64,000 nucleotides of DNA from CAYZMS01 sp964479625 (GTDB taxonomy: Bacteria; Bacteroidota; Bacteroidia; Chitinophagales; Saprospiraceae), in assembly GCA_964479625.1 (NCBI GenBank), contig CAYZMS010000007.1, positions 1 to 64,000 on the forward strand. The letters run 5' to 3'. Below are positions 37,801-44,165 of this stretch, piece after piece (the first letter of the stretch is position 1; each line of letters opens with the position of its first letter). The position numbers and the translations under genes are program-made. A model generated the notes under the pieces. That model saw only the letters and a program-made list of their open reading frames with translations. It was not told the DNA's origin and did no database searches.

Positions 37801-37935
37801 TGCCCAGAGTTCTTCGTAAGGATCATTGGAATAATCCAGCATGGTATTCAGGCTTTTTTGGGTAGTGAACCCGAAGGTTACAGCCGCTGTCAAAAACAAC
37901 AACGGGATGAACCAAAAAAGAAATGGGTTTTTCAT
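31804..37935 (-). CDS. Bacterial alpha-2-macroglobulin family protein
   Basis: A very large (about 2040 aa) exported protein. A signal peptide (MKNPFLFWFIPLLFLTAAV) is followed by a helical N-terminal region of about 400 residues, several macroglobulin-like beta domains (MG2 signature FFLDRAIYRPGQTIYFKG, about 615-640), the A2M family region (FFLPDLKTDENGDVLIEFTMNEALTRWKF), and a helical thioester domain with CAEQ (Cys about 1481) in YPHECAEQIFSRYYANALA, i.e. an intact CxEQ thioester motif. Such proteins are thought to trap attacking proteases in the envelope. I prefer ATG 37935; upstream ATGs at 37950 and 37977 would bury the signal peptide. No pbpC gene is adjacent. Confidence 0.9.
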   Translation of the reverse strand: MKNPFLFWFIPLLFLTAAVTFGFTTQKSLNTMLDYSNDPYEELWAEVDSLEGQGLLRSALERVDLILERARTEEAAGQLLKGLTYRARFRAELNEDGFELIIKELEKELEEATFPVQPVLHSVLGQLYQQYVQYNQFRLPDRTELALPDPKADLQTWTAGQLQTAAAHHYLKSLEEKEPLRSTAVEVLDPILTNEPLEVNLRPSLYDLLAHRVIDHFSNSRNTISAPLNAFFLDDPAAFAPAAEFASHGFSARDTNNYTYRALLVYQDLLSFRMEAGFPAAQLHADLQRLDFVRNESVLPEKDSLYRKALEELQDTYEGDPGLASVNYRLARLLTSRGSQYDPQARKDLQWELKKAVGLCEETLEDFPGTAGAVDCAQLLRGLKMKRVNVSIEDHNLPERPLLASVAYKNVPELHFFLFKLSTEEIEQAERLRWDSLKTFYQKKEVLRTWSVSLPQEEDYQEHRTEFAISPLPLGQYALVASFSEEMQYPDRQVPVTYFSVTNLAYLSRNEGGNTRLAVVNRQSGHPLKGVKAAFFANEYDPRKNTYFKGELGQATSDEKGFLVSPLEGRNFFVQLTHGADTLLPSQSFYNYSYSEKAQVNQRVVFFLDRAIYRPGQTIYFKGLALERGPDGLSKILEDQEVLLTLRDVNGQEVSSQTFQTNEYGTFNGSFIAPESGLLGQMSLLADLGTSRQVFRVEEYKRPKFEVLIDPLEGAYELGEEITINGKAMAFAGYGLDGASVTYRVVRETRFPWFPWLRFGGWPQAGESQEIAIGTFQTEADGRFSFPFVAQPDRSIPEAQKPEFQYTVYVSVTDLNGETQSGQSRVNLGYIRLRANVRIPEQIDRSEGTTTISISTTNLDGQPLGVDGQVKIIELESPPQPYIQRYWPRPDTQMLTKAEFQRLFPEYAYQNEDLPAKWPHKATVFEKSINTADTTTLSVPLTDQWAVGHYLLLFETRDAAGEAVEVRQYCQLFDREKKAIPADQTARLRAPQQPLEPGSEAQVDLAASSDDLQVLFELERQGELLQQEWMKVDHWTERTIPITEADRGNILVHLTYVRNNRVKVERHLLQVPWTNKQLQISYESFRDKLRPGQEEQWKVRISGPEGERVAAEMVATLYDASLDEFAPHQWGLNIYPTYGYSRLGWNPHTFSYSGLQAQIYPEITVNGPGHPLFRELSLFGGYGRVGYMQKSMQYRSANVPVMAEAMESNAMMDSAAGVPPPPSVQKVEETEEYTWGGGDPELDAVQVRTNLDETVFFLPDLKTDENGDVLIEFTMNEALTRWKFMALAHTKDLKTGLTQNETVTQKELMVQPNAPRFIREGDQIVYSAKVTNLTEESLSGTARLELIDPLSEQPVDLLFDHHQRDQRFTVEGGRSISLRWTLKVPKGELGLLKHRLLAQAGDFSDGEASMLPILTNRMLVTETLPMNVRGGQTKTFTLEEVDRILRSGTADPERFSLEFTSNPAWFAVKALPYLMEYPHECAEQIFSRYYANALAQSVSDQHPKIQEVFEEWKGTDALASNLSTNQALKNVLLEETPWVLDAQSEAEQRERIALLFDLDRMASEKNNALVKLEELQMASGGFGWFNGMRENRFITQYIVAGLGQLENLTATNDPRVREIVEKALPYLDRQIADDYEHLKELEAAGKIKMEEDHLGQIHLHYLYLRSFFPEIKLLEDAKEGHDYFTGQVKTYWPGRTNYQQGLAALALHRMEDKETPGRIVASLKERALQSEELGMYWKTDHGFFWYQRPLETHSLLMEVFNEIDKDPAALDEMRLWLLKHKQTNRWETTKATAQAVYALLNTSGGKKLLAETSFVDIRFPNLTPEAYAPQLEEAREEAEAGSMYFKTSWEGEAIQKGLGTLTVNNPNEMVSWGGLYWQYFEDLDQIQTFEKTPLTLRKQLFKKVNTEQGPELVAVKEGAALQVGNRLTVRLELRVDRDMEFVHLKDMRAAGLEPVNVLSQYKWQGGLGYYESTGDVATNFFFDYLPRGTYVFEYPLLVSHAGDFSNGISTIQCMYAPEFSSHSKGGRFQAGQDQDLEEEASKE

Positions 37936-38240
37936 AACTATACTTTTCATTTGCCTGGATGGCCCGTCCCTGTTCATGGGACCACCCTTAGTTTATTCGC
38001 TCAATCAAAAGATGCACCTGTCAGTGAAAATACATAAAAAGGAGGTTGATCCCCTGGCGATTTTTCGGTTAGCTCTCTGGAGCTCCATAAAATTCGAAAT
38101 CACTGATCACTCCTCACCTACTAGTTCACTCCTTGAAACGTAGGAGCCCGAAGGTATATTTTGAAGGTTCATCTTTACCTGAAGTAGGGAAAAGGAACCC
38201 TCTCGCCTCTTTTCTCTCCGGCTTGAATGCAGCTGGTCTT

Positions 38241-39305
38241 TCATTCAAACCGCCGGATGTCCACCTCTGGGTCAAGAGGGTTATCCCTGAGAAGGAAATC
38301 AACCATTTGACCGGCAAAGAAGGGCCCAAGAGAAGTTCCTTTGGTACCAAGGCCGTTAAACAGGTAAAGACAGGAAAATTGGGGGTGCTGGCCTAAAAAG
38401 GGGCGCCGGTCTTTTACAGTGGGGCGAACCGCCGCCAGATGAGCTACGACCTCAAAGGGAGTTTGGAGAATATCTTCCAATCGGGCCTTTAGATAGGCCC
38501 CTCCTTCCGAAGTGGGGCCCTCGTGTTCGAACTGCCAGTGGTAAGCCGACCCGATCCAATAGGTCCCGTCGCCGAGGGGTACAATAAATACCCTCCGTTT
38601 GAGGACCTTTTCAAAAGAGGCTTCCGGTAACCGAATAATCAAAACCTCTCCTTTCGACCCTCCAAAGGGCAGGTAATTAAAGTATGGATTCCCAATAGCG
38701 CGCGCGCCTTCGCAGAAGATCAACCGATCTGCACTATAGTTTTGGTAGCGGATGCCATCCTCCTTGACCTCCAGTTTTTCATGTTCGAAGGCCTCCTGTA
38801 ATAAACTGCCCTCTTTCAACCAACGCTTGGCGAGGGTGGTTACCAGCGACCCTATACGAACTTGAGCGCATTGGGTTACCTCTCCATGGGCATAGGCGGG
38901 ATGGGCATAGCGGGCGTAATTCTCCAGTTTGGCCTCTTCCAGCATATAGGCAGCATAGGCCGTTTCGTCGGTACGCAACAGCCAATCATTGGCTTCCCGG
39001 GCATTGAACAGGGTCCGTAGGATATTCCGGGAGTAGAAAAGGGGGATCCCCAGTTCCCATTCCAAGGTTTTATATGTTTTTGTGGCGTAGGGGATCAACT
39101 CATCCACGCGCCAGCTCTTGACATACCTTCTTCCGGTTACCGGGTTGATCAATCCGGCAGCTACGGTACTTGCCGCACTTTTATGCGCCTCGTCGATGAC
39201 CAGTACGCCTTTCCCCTCCCGTTTCAACATCCAGGCCAGTAAAGAGCCGGCAAGTCCCTGTCCAACAATTATGTAGTCGAAATGCTTAGTTTCCAAGTTC
39301 GGCAA
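38241..39305 (-). CDS. FAD-dependent oxidoreductase (DAO family)
   Basis: A 354-aa flavoprotein with an N-terminal dinucleotide-binding fold, DYIIVGQGLAGSLLAWML (GxGxxG at about 15-20) then VLVIDEAHKSAASTVAAGLINPVTG, and a C-terminal DAO region (AAVRPTVKDRRPFLG, LYLFNGLGTKGTSLGPFFA). It resembles D-amino acid oxidase/glycine oxidase (ThiO, MnmC-C-like) proteins; the substrate is unknown. The only start in frame is TTG (39305), which overlaps the end of the mmcQ-like gene by 20 nt, implying coupled translation. Confidence 0.85.
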   Translation of the reverse strand: MPNLETKHFDYIIVGQGLAGSLLAWMLKREGKGVLVIDEAHKSAASTVAAGLINPVTGRRYVKSWRVDELIPYATKTYKTLEWELGIPLFYSRNILRTLFNAREANDWLLRTDETAYAAYMLEEAKLENYARYAHPAYAHGEVTQCAQVRIGSLVTTLAKRWLKEGSLLQEAFEHEKLEVKEDGIRYQNYSADRLIFCEGARAIGNPYFNYLPFGGSKGEVLIIRLPEASFEKVLKRRVFIVPLGDGTYWIGSAYHWQFEHEGPTSEGGAYLKARLEDILQTPFEVVAHLAAVRPTVKDRRPFLGQHPQFSCLYLFNGLGTKGTSLGPFFAGQMVDFLLRDNPLDPEVDIRRFE

Positions 39306-39648
39306 GTTCGTCGCGCAATTTTTTCGAAAGGCTTTTAACCACCAGTTGGTAGGAGTGATCGATCAAATCTGCCAATAAGGATTCCTCCAGGCCATTTTCG
39401 AATTCGACCGTATTCCAGTGTTTTTTATTCATATGAAAGCCCGGTTGGATCTGGGGGAACTGTTCGCGGACTTGCTGAGCCCGGCCGGGATCGCATTTCA
39501 AGTTTACCTTAAACAGTTCATCGTCTAACCCAGTAAGGGCAAAAATTTTTCCCATGACTTTAAAAACTAGGGTCGTATCCCCGAATGGAAAAGATTCTTC
39601 CACGCCCGGCTTTGCCAGGCAATATTCCCGGAACGCTTCAATATGCAC
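39286..39648 (-). CDS. MmcQ/YjbR family protein
   Basis: A 120-aa small basic-faced protein of the MmcQ/YjbR family (CyaY-like fold): EESFPFGDTTLVFKVMGKIFAL near the N-terminus and NKKHWNTVEFENGL, SYQLVVKSLSKKLRDEL toward the C-terminus. Annotated in databases as DNA-binding on weak grounds; real function unknown. It precedes and overlaps the DAO gene. Confidence 0.88.
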   Translation of the reverse strand: MHIEAFREYCLAKPGVEESFPFGDTTLVFKVMGKIFALTGLDDELFKVNLKCDPGRAQQVREQFPQIQPGFHMNKKHWNTVEFENGLEESLLADLIDHSYQLVVKSLSKKLRDELAELGN

Positions 39649-39703
39649 GGGTTTTGGTTTTTAAATATTCCTGATAATCACAAAATACGTAATTCTTCCT
39701 TGT

Positions 39704-40792
39704 CTAGGAACTGACCAGTTGCATATCCTCTTCCTTCTTCAGGTAATAAGTAGCATTTTCGGTAACTACAATATCCAAAGGCAGGTGCTGTACGCGATCT
39801 ACCTCCTTTTTAAAGATCAAAGCATTCAACAGGCTCATAACCCCAAGATACCCCTGCGCAGCTGGATTTTGGTTGATCAGAAAGCTGATCTTATCCTGTT
39901 GTAGGTATTCAATATTTTCTGGTAAGAGGTCAAAACCCACCAGCCGAAGCCCAGCAGGTAATTGATCCTTCAAACTACGCATGACTCGGTAGGACCGGGA
40001 ATTGGTAACAAATATACCTTTGAGTCCGGACCGCTCACGGAACAGTTTTTCCAGCATTTCCTGTAGGGCCGATTCATTATCAAAATCCTGAAAATCTATT
40101 TTCAACACCTTCAGGGAAGCCCCGTAATTTTCGAAAAAATAATCGCGCAGACCGATCTCCTTATCCAGCAGGTGTTGCGCATTGGTGGTCTCCTTATCCA
40201 GATTGAGTACCAGGACCTCATCCCCTGGGCCAAGGCCGAAGTTCAATAACTTACCTGCCAGGACTCCCGACTGATAGGAATCCTGCCCTACGTAGGTCAG
40301 GGCATATTGTTCCGGAAGGTTGGTATTGATGAGGGCTACGGGGATCTTGGCTTTCCTGCAAGCCTCCAGGAGCTGGGCACCTTCTTTCTGGAATAAGGGA
40401 GGAAACAACAATGCATCCGGTTCAGCCGCTAGCATTTCTTCCGCTTTTTTTTCGAAATCCCTGGTGTCAAAAAGATCGAATAAAAAAAAGCGCACCCTTA
40501 TGTTATAATGCTTATTGGCTTCCATCGCCTTTTGCACTCCCGCATAGGGCAACTCCCAATAGGAATCTGTATGATAATCCGGAAGCAGGGCTGCGATGGT
40601 GATGGTCTTATTGTAAGCCAGCATACTGGCAATGATATTAGGCTCGTAGTCCAGTTCCTTCATTACCCGCAGTACGAGTTCACGGGCTTTTTTCGAAACA
40701 TTACCCCTTTTGTGGATCACCCGGTCAACGGTTCCGGTCGAAACACCGGCTCTCTCAGCAATGTCTTTTATACGAATACGGCGGTTTTCCAT
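39704..40792 (-). CDS. LacI-family transcriptional repressor of the amino-sugar locus
   Basis: A 362-aa regulator. The N-terminal LacI helix-turn-helix (residues 5-60: IRIKDIAERAGVSTGTVDRVI, hinge ELDYEPNIIASMLA) is followed by a periplasmic-binding-protein-like effector domain (TITIAALLPDYHTDSYW... to VTENATYYL). The recognition helix STGTVDRV differs from the usual TVSRV. I start at ATG 40792; the upstream frame runs back through the operator region. Its gene is divergent from the ROK kinase, and three palindromes lie between them, so it very likely represses both itself and the kinase operon, with an amino sugar or its phosphate as inducer (inference). Confidence 0.9.
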   Translation of the reverse strand: MENRRIRIKDIAERAGVSTGTVDRVIHKRGNVSKKARELVLRVMKELDYEPNIIASMLAYNKTITIAALLPDYHTDSYWELPYAGVQKAMEANKHYNIRVRFFLFDLFDTRDFEKKAEEMLAAEPDALLFPPLFQKEGAQLLEACRKAKIPVALINTNLPEQYALTYVGQDSYQSGVLAGKLLNFGLGPGDEVLVLNLDKETTNAQHLLDKEIGLRDYFFENYGASLKVLKIDFQDFDNESALQEMLEKLFRERSGLKGIFVTNSRSYRVMRSLKDQLPAGLRLVGFDLLPENIEYLQQDKISFLINQNPAAQGYLGVMSLLNALIFKKEVDRVQHLPLDIVVTENATYYLKKEEDMQLVSS

Positions 40793-40812
40793 AGCCCAAT
40801 TTAATTTTATCC

Positions 40813-40824
40813 GTGTACGTACAC
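40813..40824. promoter_or_regulatory. Operator site 1 (LacI-type palindrome)
   Basis: GTGTACGTACAC is a perfect 12-bp palindrome with the central CG typical of LacI-family operators. It lies between the lacI start and its -7 box (adjacent to 40826), so binding would block lacI transcription. Confidence 0.7.
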
Positions 40825-40825
40825 A

Positions 40826-40833
40826 CAAAGATA
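40826..40833 (-). promoter_or_regulatory. Promoter -7 box of the lacI gene
   Basis: TATCTTTG on the minus strand, 34 nt upstream of the lacI ATG, touching operator site 1 and within 10 nt of site 2. Confidence 0.65.
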
Positions 40834-40842
40834 TAAATTCTG

Positions 40843-40856
40843 TGTGTTCGGACACA
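40843..40856. promoter_or_regulatory. Operator site 2 (LacI-type imperfect palindrome)
   Basis: TGTGTTCGGACACA, same half-sites as sites 1 and 3 with one asymmetric position on each side of the central CG. Its centre is 31 bp from the centre of site 1. Confidence 0.68.
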
Positions 40857-40872
40857 AAAAAATTTTTTTAAG

Positions 40873-40886
40873 TGTGTGCGTACACA
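40873..40886. promoter_or_regulatory. Operator site 3 (LacI-type palindrome)
   Basis: TGTGTGCGTACACA; centre 30 bp from site 2. It occupies the expected -33 region of the kinase-operon promoter (-7 box at 40903-40910), so binding there would exclude polymerase. Confidence 0.7.
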
Positions 40887-40902
40887 GTATTGGTTTTTTT
40901 CC

Positions 40903-40910
40903 TACCTTTG
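40903..40910 (+). promoter_or_regulatory. Promoter -7 box of the ROK kinase / nagB operon
   Basis: TACCTTTG matches TAnnTTTG, 92 nt upstream of the kinase ATG. The leader of about 85 nt is longer than those of other genes in the window. Confidence 0.65.
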
Positions 40911-41001
40911 ACTCAGAGGGAAGTTGTAAACTCCCTCCCTATTCAGAAAAGAGCGGAATCAACACAAGGTACTACATCAATGGCTTTACATAGCGAACAG
41001 C

Positions 41002-41976
41002 ATGACTTTGATAAAAAGTACAGAATTGGTAATCGGCATAGATATCGGCGGCACCAACACCAAATTGGGATTGGTGGATAAGCACGGAAATATCATCGCA
41101 CGTCATGCCTTTCCAACGGCTGAATGCAAAGGGGAGGAAGGCTTTGTGAATGCCTTGATACAGGCTGTTCAGGCTTTGCGGGCCCGGGTAAAAGGAGCTG
41201 CCCATTTTGCTGGTATAGGAATAGGAGCTCCGGGATGTAACGAAAAAAAGGGAGCGATAGCAGGAGCTGCCAATTTACCTTTCCAAAGTGAGCTGAACCT
41301 TGGTCCTGTTTTTGAAAAGGAGTTCGACCTGCCGAGCAAAATTGTCAAGGACTCGAATGCTGCCGCCCTGGGAGAACTGCAATTCGGTGGAGCCCAGAAA
41401 ATGAAGAATTTCATCCTTTTAACCCTGGGTACCGGCCTAGGGGCTTCGGTAGTTATTAATGGTAAGGTAGTAACCGGAGCCACTGGCCTGGCCAGTGAAT
41501 TCGGGCATACCATGGTCGTAAAAAACGGCCGGGCCTGCAATTGCGGCAAACGGGGCTGCCTGGAAACCTATATTTCTGCCACCGGCCTGAAACGTACTGT
41601 CCTCGAACTTATGGCCACTGAAAATCTCCCCAGCGTGCTGAGAGAGTACACCTTCAGCAAACTGGATGCCCTGGCAATTTCCCAGGCTGCAAAAGAAGGG
41701 GATCCACTAGCTATGCTTGCCTTTGAAAAAACGGGAGAGATGCTTGGAGAAAAAATTGCGGATCTGGTCGCACAACTCGAACCGGAGGCCATTTTTCTTG
41801 CTGGTGGACTGATACGTTCGGGGAAGCAAATAATGGAGCCCACGCGCCGCCATGCCCGGGCAAATCTTTTACATCTTTTCAAAGGAAAGGTGCAAATTCT
41901 TTCTTCTACCCTTGGTGCTAATGACGCCGGACTGCTCGGCGCAGCAGCTCTAATTTGGAGTTACCACTATCACTAA
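41002..41976 (+). CDS. ROK-family sugar kinase (probable N-acetylglucosamine kinase)
   Basis: A 324-aa ROK kinase that phosphorylates a hexose at C6. The ATP motif GIDIGGTNTKLG (about 12-23), catalytic Asp in KDSNAAALGE, LTLGTGLGASVV, and the zinc-binding ROK signature CNCGKRGCLETYIS (about 173-186) are all intact. Assignment to GlcNAc rather than glucose rests on the neighbouring nagB fusion 18 nt downstream and GH20, not on the sequence alone. First gene of the operon controlled by the triple operator. Confidence 0.9.
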   Translation: MTLIKSTELVIGIDIGGTNTKLGLVDKHGNIIARHAFPTAECKGEEGFVNALIQAVQALRARVKGAAHFAGIGIGAPGCNEKKGAIAGAANLPFQSELNLGPVFEKEFDLPSKIVKDSNAAALGELQFGGAQKMKNFILLTLGTGLGASVVINGKVVTGATGLASEFGHTMVVKNGRACNCGKRGCLETYISATGLKRTVLELMATENLPSVLREYTFSKLDALAISQAAKEGDPLAMLAFEKTGEMLGEKIADLVAQLEPEAIFLAGGLIRSGKQIMEPTRRHARANLLHLFKGKVQILSSTLGANDAGLLGAAALIWSYHYH

Positions 41977-41994
41977 ACCATAGTAAAAGCCATT

Positions 41995-43968
41995 ATGACC
42001 GCAGATACCCTTACAACCGGGAATAAAAAAGAAAATAAAGAGCGCATGTCGCATCTCAAATATCAACTCAAGTCTTTCGACCGCATTCCAACCAAGGTGT
42101 GGGATAATGCTGGGGAAGGGTCCAGACATATCGCCCAATCCATCGCTTTAGCCATTCGTCAGCGCCAACAGGAAGGAGAGCACCTGGTGCTTGGCCTGGC
42201 TACCGGCTCCTCTCCTATTCAGGTTTACAACGAACTCGTGCGCATGCACAAAGAGGAGAACCTCAGTTTCCATAACGTCATCACCTTTAACCTGGATGAA
42301 TACTACCCCATGGAACCCGGCTCCCAACAAAGCTATGTGCGGTTCATGCATGAGTATTTGTTTGACCAGATTGATATCCCGAAAGAACAAATCCATATCC
42401 CTGATGGCCTGCTTCCCCTGGATGGGGTGGAGGCTTATTGTGAAGCCTATGACGAAAAGATTAAGGCACTGGGAGGAATAGACATACAGTTGTTGGGTAT
42501 TGGGCGCACGGGGCACATTGGATTCAACGAGCCGGGCTCCTGGGAATCTTCTTCCACCCGCTTGGTCCGGCTGGATAACCTGACCCGAAAGGACGCGGTC
42601 AAGGATTTTGGATCGCTCGAAGAGGTGCCTATTCGAGCCATTACCATGGGAATCGCTTCCATTATGCAGGCCCGCACCATTTACCTGATGGCCTGGGGAC
42701 AACACAAAGCAGGAATCGTAGCAAAAACGGTTGAAGGGCCCATCACCCCGCAGATACCGGCTACTTTTCTCCAGAACCATCCCAACACCCGAATTTATCT
42801 GGATGGGGGCGCTGCGGAAGAACTGACCCGTTTCAAGGCGCCCTGGTTAGCCGGCCTGGTCAATTGGAATGAAGACCTTGTTTGTAAGGCGGTGGTCTGG
42901 CTTTCCCAACAAACCTGCAAACCAATTCTGAAACTGACTGATGAAGACTACGGGGAGAATGGCCTCAGTGAACTGATCGCCGAATACCGGTCTGCCTACG
43001 ATATCAATATTCGAATGTTTAACCGTCTGCAACATACCATCACCGGTTGGCCCGGTGGAAAGCCGAATGCAGACGACAGTACCCGGCCTGAACGGGCAAC
43101 CCCTGCCAAAAAGCAGGTGATCATCTTCAGTCCCCATCCGGATGACGATGTGATCTCCATGGGAGGTACTTTCCTACGGTTGGTCGACCAGGGACATGAG
43201 GTACACGTCGCCTATCAAACTTCGGGCAACATTGCTGTTCACGATCACGATGCCCTGCGATTCATCGAATTTGTAAAAGAGCTCAGTGAGCAGGAAAATG
43301 TTAACGGAGAAGGATCGGAACTTGAAAAACGATATAAAAAGATCGTTAAAGCGTTGGAAAACAAGAAAAATGACCAGGCAGATATTCCCGAAGTGCGCAG
43401 GATAAAAGGGCTGATCCGCCGGGGGGAAGCCAGAGCCGGAGCCCGATACTGCGGATTGGACAATGAGCACATTCACTTTCTCGATCTCCCCTTTTACGAA
43501 ACGGGAAGAACCCGAAAAAAACCAGTCAGCAAGGCAGATATCGACCTCATTGTCAACCTAGTACAAAAAATAAAACCCCATCAGGTTTATGCTGCAGGAG
43601 ATCTTGCCGACCCTCATGGTACACACCGTGTCTGTTTAGATGCTATATTTGCAGCCTTCGAACGCCTGAAAGGCGAAAAATGGATCCAGGAGTGCTGGCT
43701 GTGGCTCTACCGCGGCGCCTGGCACGAATGGCCCATTGACGAGATCGAAATGGCCGTTCCCCTCTCTCCGGAGGAACTTCGGCGCAAACGCCAGGCCATT
43801 TATATGCACCAATCCCAAAAGGATAGACCACCTTTCCCTGGAACAGATGAACGCGAATTCTGGCAGCGCGCCGAAGATCGTAATCGGGAGACCGCCTCCC
43901 TGTACCGACAACTCGGGTTGGCAGAATATGAAGCCATGGAAGCTTTTAGACGGTGGAAGTTTGAATAG
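41995..43968 (+). CDS. nagB: NagB glucosamine-6-phosphate deaminase fused to a PIG-L deacetylase
   Basis: A 657-aa two-domain enzyme. Residues about 20-280 are NagB (ATGSSPIQVY, catalytic FNLDEYYPM, GIGRTGHIGFNEPGS with His and Glu kept), which converts glucosamine-6-P to fructose-6-P and ammonia; the position of E. coli Asp141 is Thr 172 here. About 370-640 is a PIG-L (LmbE) deacetylase: zinc motif SPHPDDD (His 381) and DPHGTHR. The second domain may deacetylate GlcNAc-6-P, replacing NagA, which is absent from the locus. Similar fusions are known in Bacteroidota. Ends before a terminator at 44035. Confidence 0.92.
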   Translation: MTADTLTTGNKKENKERMSHLKYQLKSFDRIPTKVWDNAGEGSRHIAQSIALAIRQRQQEGEHLVLGLATGSSPIQVYNELVRMHKEENLSFHNVITFNLDEYYPMEPGSQQSYVRFMHEYLFDQIDIPKEQIHIPDGLLPLDGVEAYCEAYDEKIKALGGIDIQLLGIGRTGHIGFNEPGSWESSSTRLVRLDNLTRKDAVKDFGSLEEVPIRAITMGIASIMQARTIYLMAWGQHKAGIVAKTVEGPITPQIPATFLQNHPNTRIYLDGGAAEELTRFKAPWLAGLVNWNEDLVCKAVVWLSQQTCKPILKLTDEDYGENGLSELIAEYRSAYDINIRMFNRLQHTITGWPGGKPNADDSTRPERATPAKKQVIIFSPHPDDDVISMGGTFLRLVDQGHEVHVAYQTSGNIAVHDHDALRFIEFVKELSEQENVNGEGSELEKRYKKIVKALENKKNDQADIPEVRRIKGLIRRGEARAGARYCGLDNEHIHFLDLPFYETGRTRKKPVSKADIDLIVNLVQKIKPHQVYAAGDLADPHGTHRVCLDAIFAAFERLKGEKWIQECWLWLYRGAWHEWPIDEIEMAVPLSPEELRRKRQAIYMHQSQKDRPPFPGTDEREFWQRAEDRNRETASLYRQLGLAEYEAMEAFRRWKFE

Positions 43969-44034
43969 CCTATTGGCTTATTACCATGCAAAACGCTAAA
44001 ACCCAGAAAAATTAGTGAGTGTATGAGGCCGTAT

Positions 44035-44065
44035 CCGCCTGGAAATTTCCGGGCGGGTATTTTTA
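44035..44065 (+). terminator. Intrinsic terminator after nagB
   Basis: CCGCCTGGAAA/TTTCCGGGCGG is an 11-bp inverted repeat (44035-44045 with 44046-44056, one T-G pair) followed by GTATTTTT. It separates the kinase/nagB unit from susC, so the outer-membrane part probably has its own promoter. Confidence 0.65.
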
Positions 44066-44156
44066 AGCCAGTTGCGGGGCCTGATTTAGGAAACAGAGAA
44101 GAAAAAAGCCGGGATCTAATAGTCCCGGGATAGTTATTATTTATTCGCAACAAAAC

Positions 44157-44164
44157 TAAGTTTG
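44157..44164 (+). promoter_or_regulatory. Possible -7 box directly before susC
   Basis: TAAGTTTG matches TAnnTTTG but ends one base before the susC ATG, so a transcript from it would be leaderless. It may be chance; no other exact match is present between 43969 and 44165. A 6-bp hairpin (CCGGGA/TCCCGG, 44109-44128) lies just upstream. Confidence 0.3.
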
Positions 44165-44165
44165 T

